Origin: a bacterium
Lineage (GTDB): Bacteria; Patescibacteriota; Saccharimonadia; Saccharimonadales; UBA4665
NCBI GenBank assembly: GCA_021803105.1
Contig: JAJZMC010000009.1
Span: 62,001-126,000 of the forward strand
Direction: 5' to 3'
DNA length: 64,000 nucleotides
Part shown: positions 11,101-19,786 of the stretch, in pieces
Layout: each line of letters begins with the position of its first letter
Position numbering within the stretch: position 1 is the first letter of the stretch
Position numbers and translations under genes: made by a program
The notes under the pieces: generated by a model
What the model saw: only the letters and a program-made list of their open reading frames with translations
What the model was told of the DNA's origin: nothing
Databases searched by the model: none

Positions 11101-11768
11101 TGCAAATAATTAATTTTCCCAGTGTCTACATGACTAAATCGTTCCTTCATAGCAGTCTCATTAAGACCAAGTGCTTTTAGAAATGTTGTTATCGGTATTT
11201 TTCTTTTTCGGTCGATTTTTACAAAAATAGCGCCGGATGCAGACGTTTCAAATTCTAACCAAGCACCACGTCCTGGAATAACCTTAGCACCATACAAACT
11301 CGTGATACCATGCAATTCAGCAGTGAAAAATACTCCAGCTGAACGAATTAACTGACTAACTACTACTCTCTCCGCACCATTTATAATAAAAGTTCCACGA
11401 TCTGTCATCCAAGGATAATCGCCAAGATAAATTTCTTGTTCCTTAATTTCACCAGTAATTTTATTCGTTAACTCGACATTGGCAAGCAAAGGAGCTTCAT
11501 AACTAACATTATTCTCTCTAGCTTCAAGTTCACTAATTTTTGGGTCACCAAAGTGATAATCATTAAACTTTAAAGTAAGTTTAGTGCCAGTATAATCATC
11601 AATTGGACTAATTTCAGCTAATAATTCACCTAAACCTTCTTGTACTAACCATGAAAAAGATTTATTTTGATGTTCAATTAAACTCGGTATCTCTATAAAA
11701 TTATCTTTTTTTGTATAATAAACTCTTTCTTTTATATTTTTAGTTTTCTTTATAGATGTTTTGACCAT
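8190..11768 (-). CDS. rpoB: RNA polymerase subunit beta
   Basis: The beta subunit (1192 aa) forms the other half of the RNA polymerase active-site cleft. The rifampicin-pocket segment SQLSQFMDQINPLSEL and the MGPGGLNRERAGF block are clear. Thr403 stands where E. coli has His526; the positions equivalent to Gln513, Asp516 and Ser531 are conserved. The C-terminal 60 residues are an acidic, low-complexity tail. The start ATG follows AGGGGG at a long 12-nt spacing, after a leader of about 160 nt with its own promoter. Unlike in many bacteria, the gene upstream is clpP rather than rplJ-rplL. Confidence 0.98.
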   Translation of the reverse strand: MVKTSIKKTKNIKERVYYTKKDNFIEIPSLIEHQNKSFSWLVQEGLGELLAEISPIDDYTGTKLTLKFNDYHFGDPKISELEARENNVSYEAPLLANVELTNKITGEIKEQEIYLGDYPWMTDRGTFIINGAERVVVSQLIRSAGVFFTAELHGITSLYGAKVIPGRGAWLEFETSASGAIFVKIDRKRKIPITTFLKALGLNETAMKERFSHVDTGKINYLQATLDKDTAKGQNDALIEVYRRLRPGDLATVDNARNLIENMFYNYKRFDFSRVGRYKINKRLDLNIPNTIEGRVISIDDIVAITAEIIRLNNTQEGPDDIDSLANRRIKLVGELVQRQFRIGLLRMERNTKDRMSMSEIETVGPSQLINARPVVAAVREFFASSQLSQFMDQINPLSELATKRRLSSMGPGGLNRERAGFDVRDAHATHYGRICAVETPEGANIGLVLNMAAYAKVNDYGFLETPYRKVLNAATPAKIVGEIAATDLTNDKGKVIVKKDKKITKEDADNLAKITTRKTWPIKAHVTSEIVYLDAFEEGSSIIASAGSEVDENGYFVNERVSARINLMSGEVDANEVGYIDAAHNQIIGSTAALIPFIEKNYVLRSLMGSNQQRQAVPLIQPQSPIVGTGMEAVIARNTGQIVLAEDDGEVLVSNAQKVIVKYSNGTKEYIPARFVRSNEGTSINQKVVVQSSDRVRKGDVLIEGMSISSGELALGKDLIAAFMPWGGYNFEDAIIISRKLVEDDTLTSIHIVDFMIEVRETKLGPEIVTRDIPNVSEESLRHLDDDGIVRIGAEVHPGDILVGKITPKGEQELSSEERLLRAIFGEKAKEVRDTSQRMSNGKHGKVVGVKVFSKENGHELKAGVIMQIKVFVAQMRKIAVGDKLGGRHGNKGVIARILPVEDMPFMADGTPVDIILNPLGVPSRMNLGQLFETHLGMAARALNIKVASPSFNGVPLSKIQELLKEAKLPVDGKQQLYDGRTGEAFKETTTVGSMYMIKLNHMVADKIHARSTGPYTMVTQQPLGGKAQNGGQRFGEMEVWALEAYGASNTLQEMLTIKSDDVYGRSKAYESIIKQTPIVGPKVPESFNVLVKELQGLGLKVDLVHSENIVDAESILAKSINLEGENQSSVLVPQPIASDIDVTDEIPGDDFSIVDLDDDLSDDSATVSQSDDDLTATTSNDDLNGEEEKI

Positions 11769-11911
11769 TTAGTAACAACGCCCCCTGTTAAATATTTATA
11801 AATTTAAAACCAGCTGAGTTTATAGCTCACCATAATATTTATTTTGAATAAATTCGTGCGAAGAAAACTAAGTAGGGGTTTTTGGTTTAAAAAAATAATA
11901 AACATCCTAGC

Positions 11912-11932
11912 TTACACTACTTCTTAGTGTAA
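11912..11932 (-). promoter_or_regulatory. Perfect palindrome at the rpoB start site
   Basis: TTACACTA, a 5-nt loop and TAGTGTAA form a perfect 8-bp inverted repeat. It starts two bases downstream of the rpoB -10 box and spans the predicted +1. It could be an operator or a 5'-end RNA hairpin. No U-run follows, so it does not look like a terminator. Confidence 0.55.
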
Positions 11933-11933
11933 T

Positions 11934-11962
11934 ATTGTGTATTAAACTTGAATAATTGTCAA
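11934..11962 (-). promoter_or_regulatory. Promoter of rpoB-rpoC
   Basis: A perfect TTGACA (11962-11957), a 17-bp spacer and CACAAT (11939-11934, 4 of 6 matches) lie on the minus strand. The predicted start is near 11927, inside a palindrome, leaving a leader of about 160 nt. The leader has no open frame of note. Confidence 0.7.
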
Positions 11963-12002
11963 CACCATATAGACTTTTTTAATTAAAAGTATAATTTTAA
12001 TT

Positions 12003-12614
12003 TTATACTAATTTTTTAGAATCTTCAATAATTTGATCAACAATCCCGTATTTTTTGGCTTCTTGAGCTGTTAACCATTTATCTCGTTCCATGTCTTGAT
12101 GAATTTTATCAATCGACTGAGAAGTATTTTTAGCCATAATTGATTCTAATAATTTCTTAATCCGAAGACTTTCCTGAAGATCAATTTCTTGATCGGTTAC
12201 TTTTCCATGTGTGCCAGAACTTGGTTGATGAATCATAACAGTTGAATTTGGTAAAATAAATCTTTTACCTTTAGTACCAGAACTAAGTAAAAAAGCTGCA
12301 GCTGAAGCTTGCACTCCAATACCAACAGTTTGGATATCATTCTTAATAAATTGCATCGTATCATAAATAGCCAAAGCATCATAAACGCTTCCACCAGGAC
12401 TATTAATATAAAGAAAGATATCCTTATTAGAATTTTCAGCTTGTAAAAAAAGAAGTTGAGCTACAACTACATTAGCACTTGCTTGATTAACATCACTACC
12501 TAAAAATATAATCCTTTCTTTTAAAAGTCTAGAATATATGTCATAAGCTCGCTCATAACGACCTTCAGTTTCAATAACTGTTGGAATTAATACCGAATTT
12601 TTAATTTTACTCAT
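12003..12614 (-). CDS. clpP: ATP-dependent Clp protease proteolytic subunit
   Basis: ClpP is the serine peptidase barrel that degrades substrates unfolded by Clp ATPases. At 203 aa it has the usual length. The catalytic triad is visible as Ser104 (VQASAAAF), His129 (VMIHQPS) and Asp178 (ERDKWLTA). AAGGATG precedes the ATG. It is transcribed alone from a promoter overlapped by a CIRCE operator, matching the arrangement at clpC in this window, so protease and ATPase are likely induced together on heat or misfolding stress. Confidence 0.97.
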   Translation of the reverse strand: MSKIKNSVLIPTVIETEGRYERAYDIYSRLLKERIIFLGSDVNQASANVVVAQLLFLQAENSNKDIFLYINSPGGSVYDALAIYDTMQFIKNDIQTVGIGVQASAAAFLLSSGTKGKRFILPNSTVMIHQPSSGTHGKVTDQEIDLQESLRIKKLLESIMAKNTSQSIDKIHQDMERDKWLTAQEAKKYGIVDQIIEDSKKLV

Positions 12615-12643
12615 TTACATCCTTAATCAATTACTATTTAACT

Positions 12644-12672
12644 ATGTTAGTTTATTGGCACTCAGCTGTCAA
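12644..12672 (-). promoter_or_regulatory. Promoter of clpP
   Basis: TTGACA (12672-12667), a 17-bp spacer and TAACAT (12649-12644) on the minus strand. The -35 lies inside the central spacer of the CIRCE element, so a bound repressor would block polymerase. The predicted leader is about 23 nt. Confidence 0.75.
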
Positions 12673-12681
12673 GAGTGCCAA
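12655..12681 (-). promoter_or_regulatory. CIRCE operator of clpP (HrcA site)
   Basis: TTGGCACTC, nine bases, then GAGTGCCAA: a perfect 9-9-9 inverted repeat. It differs from the classical CIRCE consensus (TTAGCACTC-N9-GAGTGCTAA) by one compensated base pair. HrcA is the known repressor of such sites; its gene is not in the window. Confidence 0.92.
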
Positions 12682-12702
12682 TATAACGCTACAATTATAA
12701 AT

Positions 12703-13167
12703 TTAAATTTTTGTTAATCTAAAAAAATCATAATCAGGATAAGATTTAGCTAAATGCGAATTATCTTCACTTACTAGTGCACCTACACAACCCAAGCTAA
12801 AAGCTTTAATAAGATGCCGTTTTTCCCAGTTTTTAATATCAAGTTCATCATACAAAGGTAGACTTATATCAACTACTAGTCTTAAGTTAACCTCCGAGGC
12901 AATAACAGCTTTTATAGTCGTTAAAATATTAGCTAAAACCAGATAACTATCTGGTGCAACATGATCTAAAACCTGTAGTGACCGAACAACTGTTTCTTCG
13001 GTATCATTCATTTTAAAATTTGCAAACATCTTTTTATTAGTCGAAAAAAATTCACCTCCAACAAAATCAATAACATTAATAACAACCAATTCATTAAATG
13101 ATATAAACTTGTCATCATGTACGCTATACTTTTCAAGAATATGGGATGAAGAGTTCATTACAATCAT
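12703..13167 (-). CDS. Orphan protein, possibly receiver-like fold
   Basis: I do not recognise this 154-residue protein. It is soluble, without a signal peptide or membrane segment. The alternation of hydrophobic strands and helices (VVINVIDF, LRLVVDISLP, AFSLGCVGALVSED) recalls a response-regulator receiver or other Rossmann-like fold, with the last segment like the alpha4-beta5 region of receivers. The acidic pocket and phosphoacceptor Asp of true receivers are not clearly present. Translation may start at 13167 or three codons later at 13158. It is divergent from the nucleotidyltransferase-like gene at 13268. Confidence 0.6.
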   Translation of the reverse strand: MIVMNSSSHILEKYSVHDDKFISFNELVVINVIDFVGGEFFSTNKKMFANFKMNDTEETVVRSLQVLDHVAPDSYLVLANILTTIKAVIASEVNLRLVVDISLPLYDELDIKNWEKRHLIKAFSLGCVGALVSEDNSHLAKSYPDYDFFRLTKI

Positions 13168-13227
13168 ACTTTACCATTAAACGGTATGCCTTTTAAAATT
13201 AATGGAATAGTCTCCTATATCCATCTC

Positions 13228-13256
13228 TTGTGTACTATTAAATATTATTGTATAAT
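13228..13256 (+). promoter_or_regulatory. Promoter of the nucleotidyltransferase-like gene
   Basis: TTGTGT (13228-13233), 17 bp, then a perfect TATAAT (13251-13256). The predicted start near 13263 is about five bases before the ATG at 13268, so the mRNA would be essentially leaderless. This excludes the TTG at 13259 as start codon. Confidence 0.75.
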
Positions 13257-13267
13257 AGTTGATACTA

Positions 13268-13996
13268 ATGAGTGTCCCAATGTCTGAAACACCTAGCCGT
13301 TATGAACAACTAGACAACCTAGTTAAGTTTCATAATACATTAAGTCCAAATCCAATTATTTTCCATGGATCTATTGGTCATGCCGCTATGATGGGAGAAA
13401 AATTACCTTCGGAAAAAAAATTTAACGGTTCTAGAAGAGATATTGATATTTATCTACCAAAAATAAGTAAAGATCTGTTAGAAGATGAGCTTAGTGCTGC
13501 TAATCTTAACCAACCACACCCAATTGATGCCGGCCTTTGTAATATACTACTTAAGGAAAATAACGGGGTATATGTTCAAAAATTCGGAGTTGTAATTGAA
13601 TTAAAAGACAGTGATGTGTTTAATGAAACAGCCGAATATGAAATTAAAGGTTCAGATGGTCTAAAAATACATTCTTTTTCGCTAGTTGGAGCACTAGCCG
13701 TACACACTCTCGACCCTAGAAAAACTATAAGTGGACACACAATCAGTGACCAAATACTTCAACATTTTTTTGATAAAAACAATATTAGATTACCAGTAAA
13801 GCTAGAACAATCAATAAATGAGTTTCAGAAAGTCTATAACGAAGTTCATCCTTTAGGAAAACTATACCAACAATTAGCCGACATTTACGTTACTTTTACG
13901 CCAGAAATAATCCGTAAATTACCCAGAAAATATACTCATCGTTTTATGTCAAAACACACTGGCAGAATAAATCCTTACCAAAAAGAAAATACCTGA
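13268..13996 (+). CDS. Nucleotidyltransferase-fold orphan
   Basis: This soluble protein of 242 aa has the outline of a polymerase-beta-type nucleotidyltransferase: a helix-turn HGSIGHAAMMG (about residues 32-42) followed by RRDIDIYLP with a D-x-D pair (about 57-65), and a possible third acidic residue in VVIELKD near 112-118. Such folds transfer nucleotides to proteins, RNA or antibiotics; the substrate cannot be told. The spacing of GS to DxD is longer than in minimal MNT proteins. The ATG at 13268 was chosen because a TATAAT ends 11 bases before it. ATG 13280 is an alternative. The 3' end nearly meets convergent tig. Confidence 0.65.
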   Translation: MSVPMSETPSRYEQLDNLVKFHNTLSPNPIIFHGSIGHAAMMGEKLPSEKKFNGSRRDIDIYLPKISKDLLEDELSAANLNQPHPIDAGLCNILLKENNGVYVQKFGVVIELKDSDVFNETAEYEIKGSDGLKIHSFSLVGALAVHTLDPRKTISGHTISDQILQHFFDKNNIRLPVKLEQSINEFQKVYNEVHPLGKLYQQLADIYVTFTPEIIRKLPRKYTHRFMSKHTGRINPYQKENT

Positions 13997-14018
13997 CTTC
14001 ACAAACCGTACTTTTAGA

Positions 14019-15311
14019 TTATTTTGATTTTGCTTGTTCTTTTTCTAAGAAGTCTAGGGTTTTTTCTACCATCATCCGATTTTTAATATCCAGTTGGTTA
14101 TCTTTATTATCTAACTCTTTGATCATAGCTTCATCGGTTGCATAATACTGTCTTAACATTGATAATCGATCAAATAATTCTTGATCAGTAACTTCAATGC
14201 CTTTTTCAGTAGCAATTTTCGACAATATAAGTCCCGCTTTAATTTGAGTAATAGCTAACTTACGATTAGATTCTCGATGTTGCTTTTCGTCAACACCCTC
14301 ACTCTTTAAATGTTCTTCAAAGGTTTGACCATTCATTAGAACATTACGTTTATCAGCTTCAATAACCCGATCAAGCTCAGATTCCACTAAACTATCAGGT
14401 AAATCAACGGTGCTTTTTTCAACTAATTCTTCGACTATTTTGTTATCAAAAATCTGCTTAGAGTTTTTATCGTTTTCTTGTTGTAATTGATCAGAAATAG
14501 CTTTCTTTAAATCTTCTAGGCTTTTAAATGGACCTAATTTTTCAACGAATTTTTCATTAATTTCTGGTAAAACTAACTCTTGAACTGATTTTATATATAT
14601 TTTGAATAAAACTACTTTAGATTTTAATTCAGCTGCGTGATAATCGGCTGGAAAAGTAATTTTAAATTCTTTTTTATCGTCTTTTTTTAGACCAACTAAC
14701 TCTTCTTCAAAACCAGGGATAAAACTTTTACTGCCTAACACTAAAGAATAATCTTCGGATTTAGCACCAGCGATTGTTTCTTTAGTTTTAGGATCTATAC
14801 CTTCAAAATCAAAGACTACTTCGTCTTTTAATTTAGCTGGCCGTTTAACTTCTTTTTTTTCAGCTTCTTTTTCTCTTAAATCTTCGACTATTTTATTAAT
14901 ATCAGCAGGTTTAACTTTAATAAATTCTTTTTTGGTTTTTAAAGTTAATAAATTAGCTAATTTAATCTCACCAATAACATCGACTTTATATTCCAATTCC
15001 AAATTATCGTATGGTACAAATTTTTTAATTGAAACATTTGGTTGATTCGCTGGAGTAATTTTAACTTCTTTTATAGCATTAATATAGACATCGTTCATAA
15101 TACTTTCAAGAAACTCACTTTGAACTAATTGATCATTAAGATGTTTAACAGCCACAGTAATAGGAACATTACCTTTACGAAAACCAGGTACATTAATCGT
15201 TCGTGCTAATTGTTCAACTGTTCTATTGTAATACTGAGATATCATTTCCTTATCTACAACAACAAGCAATGAAACGTTTGTGATAGAATTTTGAATTAAT
15301 TTAACATGCAT
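14019..15311 (-). CDS. tig: Trigger factor
   Basis: Trigger factor is the ribosome-bound chaperone that receives nascent chains at the exit tunnel. At 430 aa it has the family length. The N-terminal ribosome-docking signature reads GFRKGNVP (43-50); a FKBP-type peptidyl-prolyl isomerase domain follows (about 155-240, with FIPGFEEELVGLKK); the rest is the helical substrate-cradle domain. It lies 45 bp downstream of hisS on the same strand and probably forms a two-gene unit with it. It fits the proteostasis theme with clpP and clpC. Confidence 0.96.
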   Translation of the reverse strand: MHVKLIQNSITNVSLLVVVDKEMISQYYNRTVEQLARTINVPGFRKGNVPITVAVKHLNDQLVQSEFLESIMNDVYINAIKEVKITPANQPNVSIKKFVPYDNLELEYKVDVIGEIKLANLLTLKTKKEFIKVKPADINKIVEDLREKEAEKKEVKRPAKLKDEVVFDFEGIDPKTKETIAGAKSEDYSLVLGSKSFIPGFEEELVGLKKDDKKEFKITFPADYHAAELKSKVVLFKIYIKSVQELVLPEINEKFVEKLGPFKSLEDLKKAISDQLQQENDKNSKQIFDNKIVEELVEKSTVDLPDSLVESELDRVIEADKRNVLMNGQTFEEHLKSEGVDEKQHRESNRKLAITQIKAGLILSKIATEKGIEVTDQELFDRLSMLRQYYATDEAMIKELDNKDNQLDIKNRMMVEKTLDFLEKEQAKSK

Positions 15312-15356
15312 AGTTTTTTACTTTATCAGCTAAAGCTAATTTTTACAAAAAAATTG

Positions 15357-16658
15357 TTATTTATCTAAAATTATCCGAGCTAAATTACGGATATCATTTT
15401 TAACTTCTTTTGATGATGCTAGATTTTTTAAAGTAAAATTACCAGATTTTAATTCTTCTTCACCGATAACTAAAATATAAGGAATTTTCTTTTTAACTGC
15501 AATACTTATTTGATCACTAACTTTCCTATCAGGATTACCTTCGGCTACATTAATACCTAGTAATCTGAGTTCCTTAATTATTCCTCTAGTTTTTTGCCAA
15601 ATCTGACCAACATGAACAACATAAACTTGAATTCCACTAGTAATTTCGGGTAATAAGCCATGTCCAAGCATAAAATTTAATAATGTAGCGTCGCCAAGCC
15701 CAAAACCGACAGTAGGTAATGGATCAACACCGAATAAACCAACTAAACCATCATATCTTCCACCACCCATCATAGAACGATTATTATCTGGGTTAGTATC
15801 AAAGACTTCAAAAATAATATCAGTATAATAATCAAAACCACGCATAATGGTACCGTCAAAAGCCATGTTAGTAATATTTGAAGAGTTTAATTCCAATAAT
15901 TCTTTAATCGGCTTTATTTCATCAATATCTAGTAAAGCTTTAGGTAATTTCATAAGATCAGTTGTTTTTATAATTTCTATTAACTTTTCTGGAACCGAAA
16001 AAGATCTTTGTTGATCAGATATAAGTTCGTCAACCTGATTAATAAAATCTGTTATTGGCATTTTATTAAATCGATCAATTAATTTACTAATTCTTAAAGT
16101 TTGATCTTTGGTTAATTTTAAATACTGAGATAATACATAATCGATAAACTTACGACTATTAATTTTAAATTGATACATCGATCTTTTAGCACCGAAAGTC
16201 TGCCAAATGTCATCAGCAATATTAATAATTTCATTATCTGCTTGAATAGAATCAAGTCCAAATAAATCAACGTTCAATTGCCAATGTTCTCGGAAACGAC
16301 CTTTTTGTTGTCGTTCGTATCGCCATAAATTAGGTATTGAATAAAGTCTAAGAGGATAAGTTAATTCTTGACGTCTACGAGCTACCATTCGACTAACTGA
16401 AGGGGTCATCTCAGGACGAATTGCTAACTTACGACCACCTCTATCAATAAAAGTATAGGTCTGTTCATTAGCAATTTCCTCACCACTTTTGGCTAAATAT
16501 AGACTAAGATCCTCAATTAAAGGAGCATCATATTCTTCATAACCATAGCTCTGGACAACCTTTCGCATGGTTTGAAACAAATAATTCTGAATTCTTTTAT
16601 CTTCAGGATAAAAATCTCTAGTTCCCTTATAAGGGTTAACCGACAAATAAGACATCAT
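15357..16658 (-). CDS. hisS: Histidyl-tRNA synthetase
   Basis: Class II synthetase (433 aa) charging tRNA-His in the cytosol. Class II motif 1 lies in the KGTRDFYPED N-terminal region, motif 2 around FREHWQLNVDLFG, and motif 3 in the GLGDATLL segment. The histidine-specific blocks RPEMTPSVSRM and MGGGRYDGLVGLFG are intact, and a C-terminal anticodon-binding domain ends the protein. Two adjacent ATGs (16658 and 16655) are possible starts. No clear Shine-Dalgarno is visible. Confidence 0.97.
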   Translation of the reverse strand: MMSYLSVNPYKGTRDFYPEDKRIQNYLFQTMRKVVQSYGYEEYDAPLIEDLSLYLAKSGEEIANEQTYTFIDRGGRKLAIRPEMTPSVSRMVARRRQELTYPLRLYSIPNLWRYERQQKGRFREHWQLNVDLFGLDSIQADNEIINIADDIWQTFGAKRSMYQFKINSRKFIDYVLSQYLKLTKDQTLRISKLIDRFNKMPITDFINQVDELISDQQRSFSVPEKLIEIIKTTDLMKLPKALLDIDEIKPIKELLELNSSNITNMAFDGTIMRGFDYYTDIIFEVFDTNPDNNRSMMGGGRYDGLVGLFGVDPLPTVGFGLGDATLLNFMLGHGLLPEITSGIQVYVVHVGQIWQKTRGIIKELRLLGINVAEGNPDRKVSDQISIAVKKKIPYILVIGEEELKSGNFTLKNLASSKEVKNDIRNLARIILDK

Positions 16659-16789
16659 ACACTTTCTTCATTATCTATTAAAGTATAATTTAACTATCTG
16701 CTTTAGTCTACACAAACAAAAGCTTAATAAAAAATCAATACTTGTAAATATCCTATTAAAGCTTAATAATAATTTTAGTGGATTAAAAC

Positions 16790-17416
16790 ATGACGAAGAG
16801 AAAATCTAATATAAAAGTTCAAGATATAATTAGCTTAGGGCAGTTAATTTTACAGTTTTCAAGAGTTGAAAGAGCTACTTTACATGAAGATGGATTAAGA
16901 CCAGAAACAGATTCTGATCACAGTCTAATGTTAAGTATTCTTGGTTGTTCGATAGCTAGTATTCTTCGTCCAGATTTAGATCTCGGTAAAATTGCTCAGT
17001 ACGCTTTAGTTCATGATTTAGTTGAAGTATATGCTGGCGATACCGTTACTATAAACATAACAGAAGCTGGTAAAAAGGAAAAAGAAACAAAAGAGGCAAT
17101 GGCACTTGCCAGAATTAATAGAGAATTTGGTAAAAGTTTTCCATGGTTAATTAAAACAATAAAAAGTTACGAATCCTTAGATACAATTGAAGCTAGATTT
17201 GTTAAAGGATTAGATAAATTACTGCCTAAGATCACCCATTTATTAAATAATGGCCAATATATTAAACAAATTGGTATGACTAAAACTGAATTAATAAAAA
17301 GGTACGATCAACAAATTATTGAAATGTCTAAATATTCCTATGATCTACCAGAAATAATGGATCTTAGAGATGAATTAGCTGAACTATTTATTGAAATGAT
17401 GTACCCAAATAATTAA
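16790..17416 (+). CDS. HD-domain phosphohydrolase, YfbR-like
   Basis: A 208-residue HD-superfamily metal-dependent phosphohydrolase. Metal ligands are visible as His44 (DSDHSLM), His75-Asp76 (LVHDLVEVYAGDT) and a later Asp in SLDTIEARF near residue 142. The HDLVEVYAGD block is typical of the 5'-deoxynucleotidase YfbR / HDDC2 group, which hydrolyses deoxynucleoside monophosphates, so nucleotide salvage or pool control is the likely role. The exact substrate is inferred from family only. The 3' end overlaps the convergent gene at 17388 by 29 nt. Confidence 0.85.
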   Translation: MTKRKSNIKVQDIISLGQLILQFSRVERATLHEDGLRPETDSDHSLMLSILGCSIASILRPDLDLGKIAQYALVHDLVEVYAGDTVTINITEAGKKEKETKEAMALARINREFGKSFPWLIKTIKSYESLDTIEARFVKGLDKLLPKITHLLNNGQYIKQIGMTKTELIKRYDQQIIEMSKYSYDLPEIMDLRDELAELFIEMMYPNN

Positions 17417-19229
17417 TATTTTTTATTGGAATCACATTATCAATAGATACTTGAGAATCAGGTAAAATATTAATGCTAACATAACCCACCGGTAAACCTG
17501 ATTTTTTATTATAAAATAAAACATATGTTGGTGCATCGGTAACTATTTTCTCATAAAACGTAAAATGATTAGGATTAATACCACTAGATGTGCCTTGGAA
17601 AAATATAGTTTGTTGTGACCTATTTGGTGCTGTTCTAATTTTAACAAAACCTTTTTTACTATTGTCTTCTGATATTATGGCGGTATTAACACCACAGTTT
17701 TCGTTTAAAGTTGGCATGGCCTGCTCAATGGTATGAGAAATGATCGTTTTAACTCCAAACTTTAAACAAGCTGCTTTTGCAATTGGCATGCCAGCATTAG
17801 TTTCTAATTTAACTTGAGCTTGGTGATTAATCGATTTTCCGGCTGCAGACATCATAGGTAATCCGGTTTGATGACGACGTGGATCTGGTCCGCCAACTTG
17901 AGTAAAACCGTTAACAGTTGTCGTGTAATTATTAATATTATTTAGGGTCTTTATTGCCTGATATTTTTTACCATCAGGTAAAATAACATTAACTGTTGGA
18001 TTTTTAGCCTTATAATCATCATCTCCCTGAATTAAAACTTCATAAACTGGTTTACGCGTAGCAGCCACAGCAGCTTTTATCCCGTTTTTTAATAATCCAA
18101 TACACCAAGAATTTTCAAAAGGCAACATACCACTACTAACCTCATAATCACCGGTATTATAAATTAAATTAGCCTTCATCCTATTAGTAATTAAAGGTAA
18201 TATTTTAGTTGAATACGGATAACTACAGTGCGTGTTAGCATCTATTACTACCCTTTCATAATTCGGATTATTCATATATTTTTGGTTTTTTAAATCAGTA
18301 AACCAATTTTGGAATGCCGCTTGTAAATTACTAAAAACCCTTTGGTATGATTTATCAACACTAGCTTTTAAAGCTAAAGCTTGATTTAATTGTTCGTCAT
18401 AATAAGTTAAAGAACCACTAACTCTAACATTACGTAAAATATTAATTCCAGTTGTTAAATTATTATTAATCGACATTGTATTTTGAGGTATTTTATTATG
18501 AGAAGACATAAAAATACCACCGCTTACTATTACGGAACTAAGTCCAAGGCCAACCATAGCCAAATGAGATATTCTAAGATTATTTTTTTGATTATCCAAT
18601 CGTTTTTTCTTTTGATAATATAACAAAAGACTTTCAGTAAGAAAAAAAACTCCTAAACCAAGTTCTGCTCCCTGTGTCGTATTATCTATAACATGCTCTT
18701 TTATAACATTAAGGATTGGTTGTTCAATTAATCGTTTAGGGTGAGTAATAGCTCCAGCTAAAGCAGTCGTTTTAATATTAGAAGCATTAACTGACTGAAG
18801 CTTGGCATCTATAGCAACTTCACCCACTAAAGGTATAGATTGATGCATATTAGGAAAAAACACGTCACCTAAACGATGATTAACGGCCTTATTCGGTAAC
18901 CAAGCAGTTAAAATGGCAGGTGGTAAATCATCAATAACACTATAGCTTTTAGGTTTAAGTAGAGATAATTCACTAACGCTTGAGTGGGTAATTGATATAT
19001 CCGCCTTTATACCCGGCAGAAATTCAGCTTCAGATGGTCTTTGAGTAGCCGTTATTAAGCCAGCAACAGCACCACCAACACTAAGAGCACCTATTAAAAA
19101 AATCCTAGCAAGATTTCGTTTTAGTCTTGAGTCCTGGTCTAAATTAAAATTATCGTTTTGGTTTTCGACTACCGAACTAGTTAAAACTATATCAGGAGAA
19201 AGATTACCATTAATGCCTTTGTCAGCCAT
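17388..19229 (-). CDS. Membrane protein with degenerate metallophosphoesterase domain
   Basis: A 613-residue membrane protein with hydrophobic segments near residues 40-60, 190-207 and 222-243. The C-terminal half resembles calcineurin-like phosphoesterases known from actinobacterial membrane proteins: ANTHC (about 331-335, where DxH is expected), NTGDYE (about 357-362, the GD motif), QGDDDY (about 401-406, where GNHD is expected) and GGPDPRRH (about 447-454). With Asp to Asn at the first motif and GNHD lost, normal two-metal catalysis is doubtful. It is the last gene of a four-gene orphan operon, 13 bp after the 153-residue membrane gene. The domain call is inferred from motif pattern. Confidence 0.6.
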   Translation of the reverse strand: MADKGINGNLSPDIVLTSSVVENQNDNFNLDQDSRLKRNLARIFLIGALSVGGAVAGLITATQRPSEAEFLPGIKADISITHSSVSELSLLKPKSYSVIDDLPPAILTAWLPNKAVNHRLGDVFFPNMHQSIPLVGEVAIDAKLQSVNASNIKTTALAGAITHPKRLIEQPILNVIKEHVIDNTTQGAELGLGVFFLTESLLLYYQKKKRLDNQKNNLRISHLAMVGLGLSSVIVSGGIFMSSHNKIPQNTMSINNNLTTGINILRNVRVSGSLTYYDEQLNQALALKASVDKSYQRVFSNLQAAFQNWFTDLKNQKYMNNPNYERVVIDANTHCSYPYSTKILPLITNRMKANLIYNTGDYEVSSGMLPFENSWCIGLLKNGIKAAVAATRKPVYEVLIQGDDDYKAKNPTVNVILPDGKKYQAIKTLNNINNYTTTVNGFTQVGGPDPRRHQTGLPMMSAAGKSINHQAQVKLETNAGMPIAKAACLKFGVKTIISHTIEQAMPTLNENCGVNTAIISEDNSKKGFVKIRTAPNRSQQTIFFQGTSSGINPNHFTFYEKIVTDAPTYVLFYNKKSGLPVGYVSINILPDSQVSIDNVIPIKNINYLGTSFQ

Positions 19230-19242
19230 AGTTAACTTATTA

Positions 19243-19704
19243 TCATGCTAAACGTCTGATATGATTCATTAAAACATCAAGCTTTTCTTGTTCATCTTCT
19301 TTTTCGGGTTCTAAAATATTTTTTTTATATTTTCTTGTTATTTCAGTAGAAACCACACCAAATACAGCACATATTCCGGTTGCTAATACTTGATCTGGTG
19401 TATTAGATGAAATTTCAAGACGACTAATCATAAAAGATGTCATTATAGTAGCTAAATAACCAATTCGCCTTATATTTCTAGGTGCATTTTCTAACCATTT
19501 TATTTTATCTTTTTGTAATCCAACTAAACCATTAAGTATATTGATATCTATCTCACTATCAGGTGCAACTTTTTCATAATTATCTCCACCTTCAATATAG
19601 TCTATTTTTCTATACAAATAAATACCATTCTCACCATCTAAATAAGTGGTTTCAATAATATGAATATGATTTATGTCGGCTACGATTTTGGAATTTTGTT
19701 CCAT
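19243..19704 (-). CDS. Small membrane protein of the orphan operon
   Basis: I do not recognise this 153-residue protein. It has two likely membrane segments (about 86-102, GYLATIMTSFMI, and 112-130, VLATGICAVFGVV), a cytoplasmic-looking N-terminal region of about 80 residues and a charged C-terminal tail rich in Glu and Lys. A TAAAAT box ends five bases before the ATG and there is no Shine-Dalgarno. It sits between a soluble orphan and the degenerate phosphoesterase, with 82-bp and 13-bp gaps. Confidence 0.6.
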   Translation of the reverse strand: MEQNSKIVADINHIHIIETTYLDGENGIYLYRKIDYIEGGDNYEKVAPDSEIDINILNGLVGLQKDKIKWLENAPRNIRRIGYLATIMTSFMISRLEISSNTPDQVLATGICAVFGVVSTEITRKYKKNILEPEKEDEQEKLDVLMNHIRRLA

Positions 19705-19786
19705 AATATATTTTATTCAACTACAAGATTAACTACCATGCAAACATAATTATTTTAAATTAATAAAATATGCTACTTTAGGTTGT

